Shown here in pieces: positions 44,231-52,248 of a stretch of DNA of 56,919 nt (within the stretch, counting starts at the first letter, position 1; every line of letters starts with the position of its first letter). The notes under the pieces were generated by a model. The model saw nothing but the letters and a program-made list of their open reading frames with translations. It was not told the DNA's origin and ran no database searches. The DNA comes from Candidatus Eremiobacterota bacterium (GTDB lineage Bacteria; Vulcanimicrobiota; CADAWZ01; Ess09-12), in the NCBI GenBank assembly GCA_031082125.1, contig JAVHLM010000026.1, positions 61,380 to 118,298 on the forward strand. Direction: 5' to 3'. The position numbers were made by a program, and so were the translations under genes.

Positions 44231-45298
44231 ATGGTCCGTGAGGCAATTGACGAGGTCCTTGAGGTAGCAGTCAAGAAAAACGCCAGTGATATCCACTTCA
44301 TGGCAGGTCACAGCCCCAGCATCAGGGTAAACGGCGAGATACAGAAGCTTGATGAGATTCAGCCCCTTTCGCCAGAAAGGATAAATGCCATGATGGAGAG
44401 CCTGCTCTCAGAGGAGCAGGTGAACCGTTTCAGGAAAAGCAATGAGCTGGACTGCTCATATAACATCCCCGGCATCTCCCGTTTCAGGGCTAACTTCCAC
44501 CAGTCCCGCGAAGGGATAGGGATGTCCTTCAGGATTATCTCCTCCACCATTCCCACCCCTGAGGAGCTGGGACTCACTGAATCCATGACGGCCCTCGCCT
44601 CCCTCCATAACGGCCTAGTGCTTGTCACGGGGCCCACGGGATGCGGAAAGACGACCACGATCGCCTGTCTCCTGGAGCTGATCAACCAGCAGCTCAAGGG
44701 CCATATTCTCACCGTGGAGGACCCCATAGAGTTCATCTTTGAGCCTAAAAAATGCATCATCACGCAGCGTGAGGTGGGCATCCACACCCAGACATTTGCA
44801 AACGCAATAAAATACGGCATGCGCCAGGACCCCGACGTAATCCTCATAGGAGAGATGAGGGACCTCGAGACCATCTCAATGGCCCTTACGGCGGCAGAGA
44901 CAGGGCACCTTGTATTTGCCACGCTCCACACGAATGACGCCGCCAAGACCATTGACAGGATTGTTGACGTATTCCCACCATACCAGCAGCAGCAGATAAG
45001 GATACAGCTTGCCACCACGCTTCGCGTGGTTATCTGCCAGGTCCTCATCCCGAAACTCGACGGGAAAGGAAGGATTGCTTCCAGGGAGCTCCTTATCGTC
45101 AACAACCCCGTATCAGCCCTTATCAGGGAGGGGAAGACCCACCAGATTTACAATGCCATCGAAATGGGCCTCCGGGCCGGCATGATGCCCATGGACCGCT
45201 CTCTTGCGAATCTGGTGCGCAAGGGAGAGGTGAGCATGGAGGAGGCCATGGCCAAGTCCAACAATCTGCAGCAGTTTGAGAGCTATCTTCGCGTGTGA
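44231..45298 (+). CDS. pilT: Type IV pilus retraction ATPase PilT
   Basis: A 355-residue hexameric ATPase that pulls back type IV pili. Start at ATG 44231 (MVREAIDEVLEVAVKKNASDIHF), 9 nt after GGGAGG; an in-frame ATG at 44162 is a weak alternative. Walker A is GPTGCGKTTT, with Lys140. Walker B is ILIGEMRD and the His box is TGHLVFATLHTNDA. The PilT-specific region near the end is NPVSALIREGKTHQI. Length matches PilT (345-370). No other pilus gene is nearby. The next gene, a cNMP-binding/GAF protein, follows after 7 nt, so the two are co-transcribed. Confidence 0.95.
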   Translation: MVREAIDEVLEVAVKKNASDIHFMAGHSPSIRVNGEIQKLDEIQPLSPERINAMMESLLSEEQVNRFRKSNELDCSYNIPGISRFRANFHQSREGIGMSFRIISSTIPTPEELGLTESMTALASLHNGLVLVTGPTGCGKTTTIACLLELINQQLKGHILTVEDPIEFIFEPKKCIITQREVGIHTQTFANAIKYGMRQDPDVILIGEMRDLETISMALTAAETGHLVFATLHTNDAAKTIDRIVDVFPPYQQQQIRIQLATTLRVVICQVLIPKLDGKGRIASRELLIVNNPVSALIREGKTHQIYNAIEMGLRAGMMPMDRSLANLVRKGEVSMEEAMAKSNNLQQFESYLRV

Positions 45299-45305
45299 GG
45301 TGCCC

Positions 45306-46259
45306 ATGAATGATCAGATGAGAGATAAGCTCAAAAACCTCGGGTTTTTCAAAAGCTTTTCCGAAGAGACGCTTTACAGGCTCTCCCTTATCTCGAAGGA
45401 GGCGGCTTTCCGCTGCGGAGAGGTGATAATTGAAGAGGGGAACGAGGAGAATGCCCTTTACTTCATGGTTTCAGGCGAGGTTTCCCTCCAGAAGAGGCTC
45501 GGGGGAGATGGCGGAGAGTTCAGCTCTGTAGGAATCATGGGGCGGGGAGATATATTCGGCGCAATAGAGACAGACCCTCACCGCAGGAGTTTTATCAGGG
45601 CTCAGGCCATTTCCGACGGTGAGCTGATTGTCCTTAAAAGCGATGAGCTCAGGACCCTTATCATGGATGACAGCTGCACCTCTTCCCTGTTTTTCCCGCA
45701 CCTTGTGGAGGCCATCTCCAGGCGGCTCCTGGAAACCACACAGGAGCTGTCAGCTCTCTCCGAGATGAGCCTTCTTATCGCGTCCGGAAAGGATGTGACA
45801 GATCTCCTTGAAGGAGCCTGCTCAATCGTCGGCAGATCCATACCTTCCGTTGACGGGTGGCTCGTAGCCCTCTACAACCCTTACAGTGATGATTACGAGG
45901 TCGCCTGCCACCATGGCGTTACCTTTGAAGACCGCGTAATTTCCGCCCAGGACCCTCTCGTAAAGCATCTCAGGGCCCATGGCGGCTATTTCGAAGGAAA
46001 TCCCGGCAAAGAGACGGAGACGTGGGGAGCAAGGTTTACAGGGATTTCCCGCGCTTTTATGACCTTCATGGGCGCAGGGACCGAAAACCTCGCTTTCATG
46101 GCCATGCTCTCCCGCTTGGAGGAGCCGCCCTTTACCGGCGCCCAGAAGAACCTCCTCCTCTCCCTTGCAAGGCAGCTCGCCGCCGCGCTGGAGCATGCCG
46201 CTGTCTGCCGCGAGGACTGTAACAGGGAGCGCCTTTCCAGGCATCAATTTCAGCCATGA
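45306..46259 (+). CDS. Cyclic-nucleotide-binding/GAF sensor protein
   Basis: A 317-residue cytosolic protein. ATG 45306 follows AGGTG just after the pilT stop. Residues 5-130 form a cNMP-binding domain: LGFFKSFSEETLYRLS, the GEVIIEEGNEENALYFMVSGEVSL core, and GRGDIFGAIE, where the usual phosphate-binding GExxGE...RxA is degenerate. Residues about 145-310 form a GAF domain ending in LLLSLARQLAAALEHA. No DNA-binding helix-turn-helix is seen, so it is not a CRP-type regulator. Tight linkage to pilT suggests it tunes pilus retraction; this is inference. Confidence 0.78.
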   Translation: MNDQMRDKLKNLGFFKSFSEETLYRLSLISKEAAFRCGEVIIEEGNEENALYFMVSGEVSLQKRLGGDGGEFSSVGIMGRGDIFGAIETDPHRRSFIRAQAISDGELIVLKSDELRTLIMDDSCTSSLFFPHLVEAISRRLLETTQELSALSEMSLLIASGKDVTDLLEGACSIVGRSIPSVDGWLVALYNPYSDDYEVACHHGVTFEDRVISAQDPLVKHLRAHGGYFEGNPGKETETWGARFTGISRAFMTFMGAGTENLAFMAMLSRLEEPPFTGAQKNLLLSLARQLAAALEHAAVCREDCNRERLSRHQFQP

Positions 46260-46292
46260 TTCCAATATCATACACAGTGAAAGGATACCATC

Positions 46293-46991
46293 ATGCAGGA
46301 GCCTCAGCAGATAAAGCTTGAATACAGGCCCGTGGCCGGAGCCAGATGCCGTTTCCAGGTCACCACGAAGCTCCAGCAGGGAGTGGGAAATATCAATGTC
46401 ACGACGGATCAGAGCTATGCCGTCGAGATGGTAATAGCCCAGGAGATACTGGAAGTGCGCGGTGATCGCACCTTCAGGGCGCGCTACACGATAGAATCAG
46501 CGGTCATGAAGATGGGAGGCCTCTCAAGTCCGGTCCCCCATCAGGGCCGGGAGGTCGTGGTGACCATGAAACCCAACGGCGAGATTCTGGAATCCTCAAG
46601 GGAATTTCCCTTTTCAAACCCCACGTTCCCTGAGGGCCCTCTTGCCATAAATGCCGCCTGGAAGGGGAAAAGCGAGATCATAATCCCCATCACGGAGCGG
46701 ATTCCCCAGGCCACTCCCCAAGGAACCCTGGAGCTGGAGTATCATTACACCCTTGAGAGCATTCAGACTTTTGCCGGCACCGAGTGCGCTGTCATAAGGA
46801 CCTTTCTGCCTGATACCCATGTCTCGGTCCCCCCCGATCTTGAGCAGGACCTGAAAGCCCAGGGCAAGGTATATTTTGCCTTTCAGCAGGGGAGGCTCAT
46901 GGGCTTTTCAAACGAGAGCCGGAGCCTCATAAGAAAGGGAGATACCGAGGCAAGCTCAATATTCTCGACAAGGATGAATCTCCTCCCGTAG
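46293..46991 (+). CDS. Soluble protein of unknown function
   Basis: A 232-residue protein with no signal peptide. It is beta-rich, with repeated strand pattern (RCRFQVTTKLQQGVGNINV, EVVVTMKPNGEILES, GKVYFAFQQGRLMGF). This looks like a lipocalin- or LolA-like barrel of the kind seen in DUF6263-type proteins, but those are normally exported; I do not trust the match. It follows the cNMP/GAF gene by 33 bp and is likely in the pilT unit. Confidence 0.6.
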   Translation: MQEPQQIKLEYRPVAGARCRFQVTTKLQQGVGNINVTTDQSYAVEMVIAQEILEVRGDRTFRARYTIESAVMKMGGLSSPVPHQGREVVVTMKPNGEILESSREFPFSNPTFPEGPLAINAAWKGKSEIIIPITERIPQATPQGTLELEYHYTLESIQTFAGTECAVIRTFLPDTHVSVPPDLEQDLKAQGKVYFAFQQGRLMGFSNESRSLIRKGDTEASSIFSTRMNLLP

Positions 46992-47297
46992 GCCCCTTCC
47001 TCCTGTACTATCCATGCTGTTCATCTTCTGTTAACAGGATAGCAACAGTTCGGCAATGTCCATGAGGCATAATGGGAGTAAGGACGCCGCATGTCCTTTC
47101 AAGCCACGGCCCCCACTGTACAGGTTCCAGATTCCCTTTCCCCGGCAAGGTTACGTTCTTTATCATGCCATCAGAGGAAAAGGAGGCCGTGCGCACTTTC
47201 AAAGCCCTTCCTGCGCTCATGAGGAGGTGATGCCCCTGTAAAAGCTCCGGATCGCCAGATTTTCCATAGTACTGACCATTGAAAGGAGATACCTTTT
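46992..47297. other. Intergenic stretch without a gene
   Basis: About 306 bp with only short frames on either strand and no ribosome site except the AAAGGAG at 47283-47289 that serves the next gene. No terminator or strong promoter recognised. Confidence 0.5.
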
Positions 47298-48353
47298 ATG
47301 GCTAATGAGACCAAGATTCTTGAGAACAGTGACGGTCCCGTGCTCTGCTCGAACCGCTGCCCATGGAGCCGGGAAAGCTTGAGGCATTCGGAGAAAGTCT
47401 CCCGCTTTATGATGAGGCTTCTAATTGTAGCCTTCATCATTCAGGTCATAGTGCAGTATCTGCCAGGTCAATCTTATATCCCTGTTTACCGCAATGCCTG
47501 CCTTGATTGTTATTCTCTCAATGCGGCGAGGGAAGTTCTGAAAGAGAGTCGTATAGACTTTATTGTGAACGATGAAGGCACCATGGTGAGAGTCCCACCT
47601 GCGAAGCTGAAGCAGGCCAGGAGTCTCCTTGCCAGCCAGGGCATTGAAAAGAGGATTGTGAGGCAGGGGTATTATGTTCTGCAGCAGGCGGCCTCCCCCA
47701 GGGAGGAGCGCATTCTCACCCTCGAACGCGACCTGGAGGAGAGCATTGAGTGCGTGGAAGGCATCGAGCGCGTATCAGTTAAGATTGATCTCCCCGCCAG
47801 ACCGTGGGATCAGATCATCTGCGGGCCATCAGCGGTTGTCATGCTGATCTGCCGCGAAGGATGTACTCTGAGCAGCAACAAAGTGAGGGGAATCATCCAT
47901 CTTGTGGCCTATTCCGTAGAGGATATGAAGCCCGAAAATGTGAAAATCGTAAACGCAGAGGGCTGCGATCTGATGTTCCCCTCGGGATGCAGGGCGGTGT
48001 CGGGCTCTTCATGCGTGGCGGCGATTAAGATCCCTCATCAGGACAGCGCGGCTTCATTGAAGAGCTCGCAGGGCGCTTTGCCCGGAGTGGCTTCCCCTTC
48101 AGGCGAGGAGGCTTCCAGTGAAAATTCTTCGGGCAATTACCGCAATATCAAGATTGCCGGGAAGGCCGATCTGAAGACCGGCCTCATCTTCTTGAAGACC
48201 AGCTACGAAACGTGGTCAAAGGACAGGCCTGCCATCGAGAGGAAGCTCCTGCTGGGCCTTTTCTTACTGGTGTCAGTGGTTTTCTCCTACTGGCTTGGAC
48301 GCAGGGGAAGCCTTTCAAGGAACGGAGCCTCTCACGATTTTGAGCGATCCTGA
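47298..48353 (+). CDS. Orphan FliF/SctJ-like ring protein
   Basis: A 351-residue membrane protein. It has one transmembrane helix near the N-terminus (about 38-55, MRLLIVAFIIQVIVQYL) and one near the C-terminus (about 313-331, LLLGLFLLVSVVFSYWLG). Between them lies a ring-building domain in FliF/YscJ order: YRNACLDCYSLNAAREVLK, DEGTMVRVPPAKLKQARSLL, RILTLERDLEESIECVEGIE and VRGIIHLVAYSVEDMKPENV. FliF is about 550 residues and has a cytoplasmic tail binding FliG; that tail is missing here, leaving only 20 residues. A Ser/Ala-rich linker precedes the second helix. No flagellar or type III secretion gene is near. AAAGGAG precedes ATG 47298 by 8 nt. Role unknown. Confidence 0.75.
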   Translation: MANETKILENSDGPVLCSNRCPWSRESLRHSEKVSRFMMRLLIVAFIIQVIVQYLPGQSYIPVYRNACLDCYSLNAAREVLKESRIDFIVNDEGTMVRVPPAKLKQARSLLASQGIEKRIVRQGYYVLQQAASPREERILTLERDLEESIECVEGIERVSVKIDLPARPWDQIICGPSAVVMLICREGCTLSSNKVRGIIHLVAYSVEDMKPENVKIVNAEGCDLMFPSGCRAVSGSSCVAAIKIPHQDSAASLKSSQGALPGVASPSGEEASSENSSGNYRNIKIAGKADLKTGLIFLKTSYETWSKDRPAIERKLLLGLFLLVSVVFSYWLGRRGSLSRNGASHDFERS

Positions 48354-49201
48354 AGGCGCCCCCCGTATTCTCCCATCCATTCAAAGGGCGGGTTGCTGCC
48401 CGTGACAATGATATCATAGAGAATTGCCACGATGTTTCTTTTTCCCAGCGCTTCTTTCCTCAGCAGGTGCTCTTTCTTTTCATGCTCAAAGAACCCCTGG
48501 GCCGACGATTCCCTGAGCAGTCTCGCCTTGAGTTCCTTCTCAAGCGCATTTCTCCTTTCCAGGTGAGCATTGAAAAGCTCACCGGGGGATGCCGGCGGGA
48601 GGCTCACCCACAGTGACCGGGGGCGGCGCATCGCATAGGTGACGCCGTCGGGCTTCCTGTCGGTCGTGGAAAAACTGAATCCGTCGGTCATGAAGGAGAC
48701 AAGAACGCATTTGACCTCAGTCGGATTGCGGCCAGGGGGAAAATTCTGGTTGCACTCGGCAAATATGAACTGCCGGTCATGGGAGAAGAGGCGGCCTATC
48801 CCTTTTATTCCCTGCATTTCCATCTCGGGAGAATGGTAATCAATGAGCCTTTTGAATCCGAGGGACTCAAAGGCTTCGGTGTACCGCTCAAAAGCTTCAT
48901 GGTCAAAGGCAGGGTACTCGTCCGGTGAAGCCTCGGTAAAGGTGACTTTTTCCGGGAAAGCCTTCATTATGGCCGATTTCACCCAGGCGAGGAAGAGAGC
49001 CGCGGGAAGGGCGATAAAGACAACGGCCTTTCCCGCCAGCGCCAGGCCGGGGGTGATGCCGCGGGACGCCAGCCACTCCGCCATGGTGTTCCACAGAGCT
49101 GCAAGCCTTTCCCACTGCGTGAAGATGAGAAAGAAGATGACGAATGTGATAATTCCTGCTGCCGGTGAAGGCTCCTTGGCTTTTACCTTTCCATCACTCA
49201 A
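48332..49201 (-). CDS. Membrane protein of unknown function
   Basis: A 289-residue protein with two transmembrane helices in the first 90 residues (IITFVIFFLIFTQWERLAAL and LAGKAVVFIALPAALFLAWV). A soluble domain of about 200 residues follows. It holds a strand-rich core (FIFAECNQNFPP, VKCVLVSFMTDGFSFSTTD) and a helical end rich in Glu, Lys and Arg. Family not recognised. Its last 22 nt overlap the end of the FliF-like gene on the other strand. It lies 59 bp after the ankyrin-TPR gene in the same direction, likely one transcript. Confidence 0.6.
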   Translation of the reverse strand: MSDGKVKAKEPSPAAGIITFVIFFLIFTQWERLAALWNTMAEWLASRGITPGLALAGKAVVFIALPAALFLAWVKSAIMKAFPEKVTFTEASPDEYPAFDHEAFERYTEAFESLGFKRLIDYHSPEMEMQGIKGIGRLFSHDRQFIFAECNQNFPPGRNPTEVKCVLVSFMTDGFSFSTTDRKPDGVTYAMRRPRSLWVSLPPASPGELFNAHLERRNALEKELKARLLRESSAQGFFEHEKKEHLLRKEALGKRNIVAILYDIIVTGSNPPFEWMGEYGGRLQDRSKS

Positions 49202-49260
49202 GAAGGATCCTCCTCCCTTCAGGCAGCCTTCATGCTCCTGCCCTGCCCGGATTCCTTGAT

Positions 49261-50484
49261 TCAGTTCACATTGAGGCCTGCCAGCGATTTTCTCGCGTCC
49301 ATGGCGTCGTCGCAGTTGGGGCCGAAGTGCTGCTCTGCCAGGAAAAGCGCCTCGTTATAGACGTCGCGTGCTTCCTGCACACGGGCGGCATCTCTGTAAA
49401 GGTCGCCCAGGTTGAGAAGGAGCTTCGGATGGATGGGATCATTGCTCTGATGGGCGGCAGTCCTTATTGCCTCAAGGAGTCCCTGCGCCTTGTCCGCCTG
49501 GCCCTGCCTCGCATACATGTGGGCGACGTTATTGAGAGTGAGCTGCGAATCGGGATGAAGGCGCCCAAGGATTTCAGCCCTCAGGTTCAGGGCCTGCACG
49601 AGGTGCTTATTGGCTTCTTCCATGGCGTTGAGCTCGATGCAGATCTGCCCATAGACATTGAGGCTCTGTGCAAGCTGCAGAACTCTCTCATCGCCCACGG
49701 CCTGAGCCATCCTTATTGAAAGGCCTTTTGAGCAGTACTCAAGGGCTTTTTCGTACTCCCTGCGCTCCAGGCAGACACCGCAGAGGTCATGATAGCAGGT
49801 GCCTATCCGGTGGTCATCAGGTGACAGTGCCGCCCGGTAGTCCTCGAGGACCTGCAGATACACTGCCTCTGCCTCCCTGATGCGCCCAGAATCCCTGAGG
49901 ATATCGGCATGATAGTGCCGGAGCTCGGCGGTGCTGAAATCATGGGGACCGAGCTCGGCTCCTGCCCTGGCGATGGCTTCGTGATAAAGTCTCTCCGCGA
50001 GGGCAAGGTCGCCGCTCATATGGACTTTGTAGGCCTCCTGGCCTTTCTTCATAATCTCGAAGCGCAGCATTTCCCTGGGATCTGCGCCTGAGGAGAGGAG
50101 GAGCTCCACCATCGCGCCATGGTTTTTTCTCAGGGCATAGTAAAGGACCGATTCTTTCTGGCCGGTAGTACGGGAGTTGACGTCGGCGCCTTTTTCAATG
50201 AGCAGCTTTGCGCATTCAATATTCCCCGTATTGGCGCATGCATGAAGGGGTGCAACGCCCCTCTGCCCCGCTTCGTTGGGGTCGGCTCCATGGTCAAGCA
50301 GGGCCTTTATGATATGGGGATCGCCATGCATTGATGCCAGAATAAGGACTGTGGTTCCGTCTGAAGCCCTCTCTGCGGTGTCGAAGTTCCCGCTGTCCAC
50401 AATCCTGCGGGCAGTCTTCAAATCGTTCTTCTGGAGGGCTTCCAGGAGCGTCTGTTTTCCGAAGTATTTTTCAAAGAGACTCAT
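49261..50484 (-). CDS. Ankyrin-repeat and TPR protein
   Basis: A 407-residue cytosolic scaffold protein. Residues about 10-140 hold four ankyrin repeats (DGTTVLILASMHGDPHIIKALLDHGADPN is the clearest). Residues about 145-405 hold TPR repeats of the kinesin-light-chain type (ALEYCSKGLSIRM, ALNLRAEILGRLHPDSQLTL, YNEALFLAEQHFG). Such proteins mediate protein contacts; no enzyme part is present. Third ankyrin protein in the window, and the only one without a kinase. Starts at ATG 50484. Confidence 0.88.
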   Translation of the reverse strand: MSLFEKYFGKQTLLEALQKNDLKTARRIVDSGNFDTAERASDGTTVLILASMHGDPHIIKALLDHGADPNEAGQRGVAPLHACANTGNIECAKLLIEKGADVNSRTTGQKESVLYYALRKNHGAMVELLLSSGADPREMLRFEIMKKGQEAYKVHMSGDLALAERLYHEAIARAGAELGPHDFSTAELRHYHADILRDSGRIREAEAVYLQVLEDYRAALSPDDHRIGTCYHDLCGVCLERREYEKALEYCSKGLSIRMAQAVGDERVLQLAQSLNVYGQICIELNAMEEANKHLVQALNLRAEILGRLHPDSQLTLNNVAHMYARQGQADKAQGLLEAIRTAAHQSNDPIHPKLLLNLGDLYRDAARVQEARDVYNEALFLAEQHFGPNCDDAMDARKSLAGLNVN

Positions 50485-50980
50485 AAGGCGCCTCGGTCAA
50501 GTGACCTGTCATGAAAGCTGTTTTTAAGGCCCGGGCCGGGCACTGCGAAACTGCCCGGGAGAGCCAGGTTCATCATTGCGGTGGGCATGAACCATGAGTT
50601 TCTCCCTGCCGCTCTCTTATCCTGCCATATTCACTTCAATGTCTCCCAGGCCTTTCCCATCAGCCATGCGATGAGGTGAAACAGGGTGAAATATCTGCTG
50701 TTATGGGAAATAATTTTTTAAGATGCAGGAAACATTATAAATAAAGAGAATAAACGGATTCCTTATAGGGGTATTCGAGTGCTGGAATTTCCATCAAAAG
50801 CACCGGTGATTTCCTTATCTTGATGGGGATTAACTGCATAGATAGCTGACAGAACCAATATATAAAAGCAATCAGTGTGGGGGCATGCTTTTTAACCCCT
50901 TCGCAAAAGGCTTAAAGTGAAATCAGTGTAGATATTCACATCTATGTAACAACTTTGAGTGGATTGTTAAAGAGACTCTA
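50485..50980. other. Intergenic stretch, no gene seen
   Basis: About 500 bp between divergent genes. It becomes AT-rich after 50,660. A GC-only inverted repeat (CCGGGCA at 50536-50542 with TGCCCGG at 50552-50558) could form a stem in the leader of the ankyrin-TPR gene. A short phrase, AATCAGTGT, occurs twice near 50,870 and 50,923. No ORF, tRNA or clear terminator. Confidence 0.45.
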
Positions 50981-50989
50981 TGATATGAT
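50981..50989 (+). promoter_or_regulatory. Extended -10 promoter for the nuclease-like gene
   Basis: TGATATGAT at 50981-50989 fits an extended -10 (TGnTATGAT). No good -35 lies at the right distance, as is allowed for this class. Leader to the ATG at 51026 would be about 30 nt. Confidence 0.4.
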
Positions 50990-51025
50990 TGAATCAAGCA
51001 AAACAACCGAAAGGCGGGAAATGAA

Positions 51026-51976
51026 ATGAAAAAGGTAACAATCCTCACAATAACCCTCCTGGTCCTGATGGCGGCCTCAGTGTTCGCTGAGTCCTTCACA
51101 GGCGTTGTCGTCTCGATAGAGGACGGCAACAACATCCTTGTGAAAAACGGATCAGGAATCTCCAAGGTGAAAATTGACGGTGTCGTATGCCCGGAGCTTG
51201 AGCAGGAATACGGCCAGGAAACCAAGCTCTTCATGGAAGAGCAGCTCTGGGGAAAAGAAGTCTGGGTTGACGTGAAGAGCAAGGATCATTACGGCCGCTA
51301 CGTGGCAAATGTGAAGTCGGGGAACGAGGATGTGGCTCTCACCCTGGCAAAGAATGGTATGGCCTGGTACAATCAGAAGGCATTCTCACCGGCTGTCGCC
51401 GCTGCGGAGAAAGAGTCAAGAGCCAGCAGAACCGGCCTCTGGGCCTCTGAGAATCCCGTGTCTCCCTGGGCATTCCGCCAGGCGAAACTGGGTATCATTC
51501 CTGACAGAACAGGCAAGCCCGTAGGGATAAGCAAAGGCGGCTTCGGCTTCTCCGGTGTGACCGGCGGCTATGGCTACGCTCCCTGCGCGAAAGCCAGCTT
51601 CGGTGACAAGCCTATCGCCGGCGGGTATTTCGGCAGCAGCAAGGGTTATTATGGAAACGGCTCAGGTTATTACGCAGGAAGGGCACAGAGCTTCGGCGAC
51701 AGCGGAGTCAAAAGAGGTTATTACGATAACGGCGGCAGAGGTTATAACGGCATCAGCAGGGGCTACGGCTTCAATCATAACGAAAAAGGTTACGGGTTCC
51801 CTCCCGTGAGCACTCCCCCCAAAGGATGGAGGAGCGTTGTCTCCACCACAACTCCCGGCTGTGGCGGACCCGCAGCTACCACCAGCCCGGGCTGCGGAAA
51901 CTTCAAATTCGGCGACCCGCCCCTCAGCAGCAGTCCCGCAGCAGGCGGACCCGGCGGGAGCCGCTGGGACAGATAG
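51026..51976 (+). CDS. Exported staphylococcal-nuclease-like protein with Gly/Tyr-rich tail
   Basis: A 316-residue exported protein. The signal peptide ends SVFA-ES. Residues 22-150 form an SNase-like OB fold (FTGVVVSIEDGNNILVK, KVKIDGVVCPELEQEYGQE, DHYGRYVANV, LAKNGMAWYN, RASRTGLWA). In active nucleases a calcium-binding DGDT, an Arg and a Glu, and a second Arg are used. Here DGDT is DGNN, the first Arg is Lys, and Glu and the YGR Arg are kept, so activity may be weak or lost. The last 150 residues are low-complexity and rich in Gly, Tyr, Ser and Lys, with repeated GYY or GYG units, ending in paired GCG motifs (PGCGGP, PGCGNF). The tail could bind surfaces or polymer. It has its own promoter and terminator. 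Confidence 0.75.
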   Translation: MKKVTILTITLLVLMAASVFAESFTGVVVSIEDGNNILVKNGSGISKVKIDGVVCPELEQEYGQETKLFMEEQLWGKEVWVDVKSKDHYGRYVANVKSGNEDVALTLAKNGMAWYNQKAFSPAVAAAEKESRASRTGLWASENPVSPWAFRQAKLGIIPDRTGKPVGISKGGFGFSGVTGGYGYAPCAKASFGDKPIAGGYFGSSKGYYGNGSGYYAGRAQSFGDSGVKRGYYDNGGRGYNGISRGYGFNHNEKGYGFPPVSTPPKGWRSVVSTTTPGCGGPAATTSPGCGNFKFGDPPLSSSPAAGGPGGSRWDR

Positions 51977-52009
51977 GACCGGCAGACTGTAAGGACAATA
52001 AGAGAAACG

Positions 52010-52042
52010 TCGAGGCCTTGAAAAAGGCCTCGATTATTTTTT
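52010..52042 (+). terminator. Strong intrinsic terminator after the SNase-like gene
   Basis: A perfect 10-bp stem (52010-52019 with 52024-52033) with a GAAA tetraloop is followed by TTATTTTTT. It begins 34 nt after the stop. Confidence 0.92.
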
Positions 52043-52172
52043 CCCCGACGCTCTCTGCGAAGTGCAGCCGGCGATCATTGTTCCATGAGCCCCTTGAGGC
52101 CGAGCCAGATTATCTGCTGGTGGTTTTCAGCCTTGTCGGGAAAATGTTAAAATTTAGTTAACAACAAGGCTC

Positions 52173-52201
52173 TTGTCTTCTCCCCGGGAGAGGGCTATAA
52201 T
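52173..52201 (+). promoter_or_regulatory. Promoter for the pentein deiminase gene
   Basis: TTGTCT (52173-52178), a 17-nt spacer and a perfect TATAAT (52196-52201). Leader to the ATG at 52249 is about 40 nt; AAGGAG lies 7 nt before it. Confidence 0.65.
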
Positions 52202-52248
52202 AAAATGAGAGAAAAACCAACATAACCTGGTTTATAAGGAGCTGCGCC

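Noticed and set aside
47008-47220. Minus-strand ORF of 70 codons upstream of the FliF-like gene
   Set aside because: No ribosome site, motif or coding character; looks like chance.
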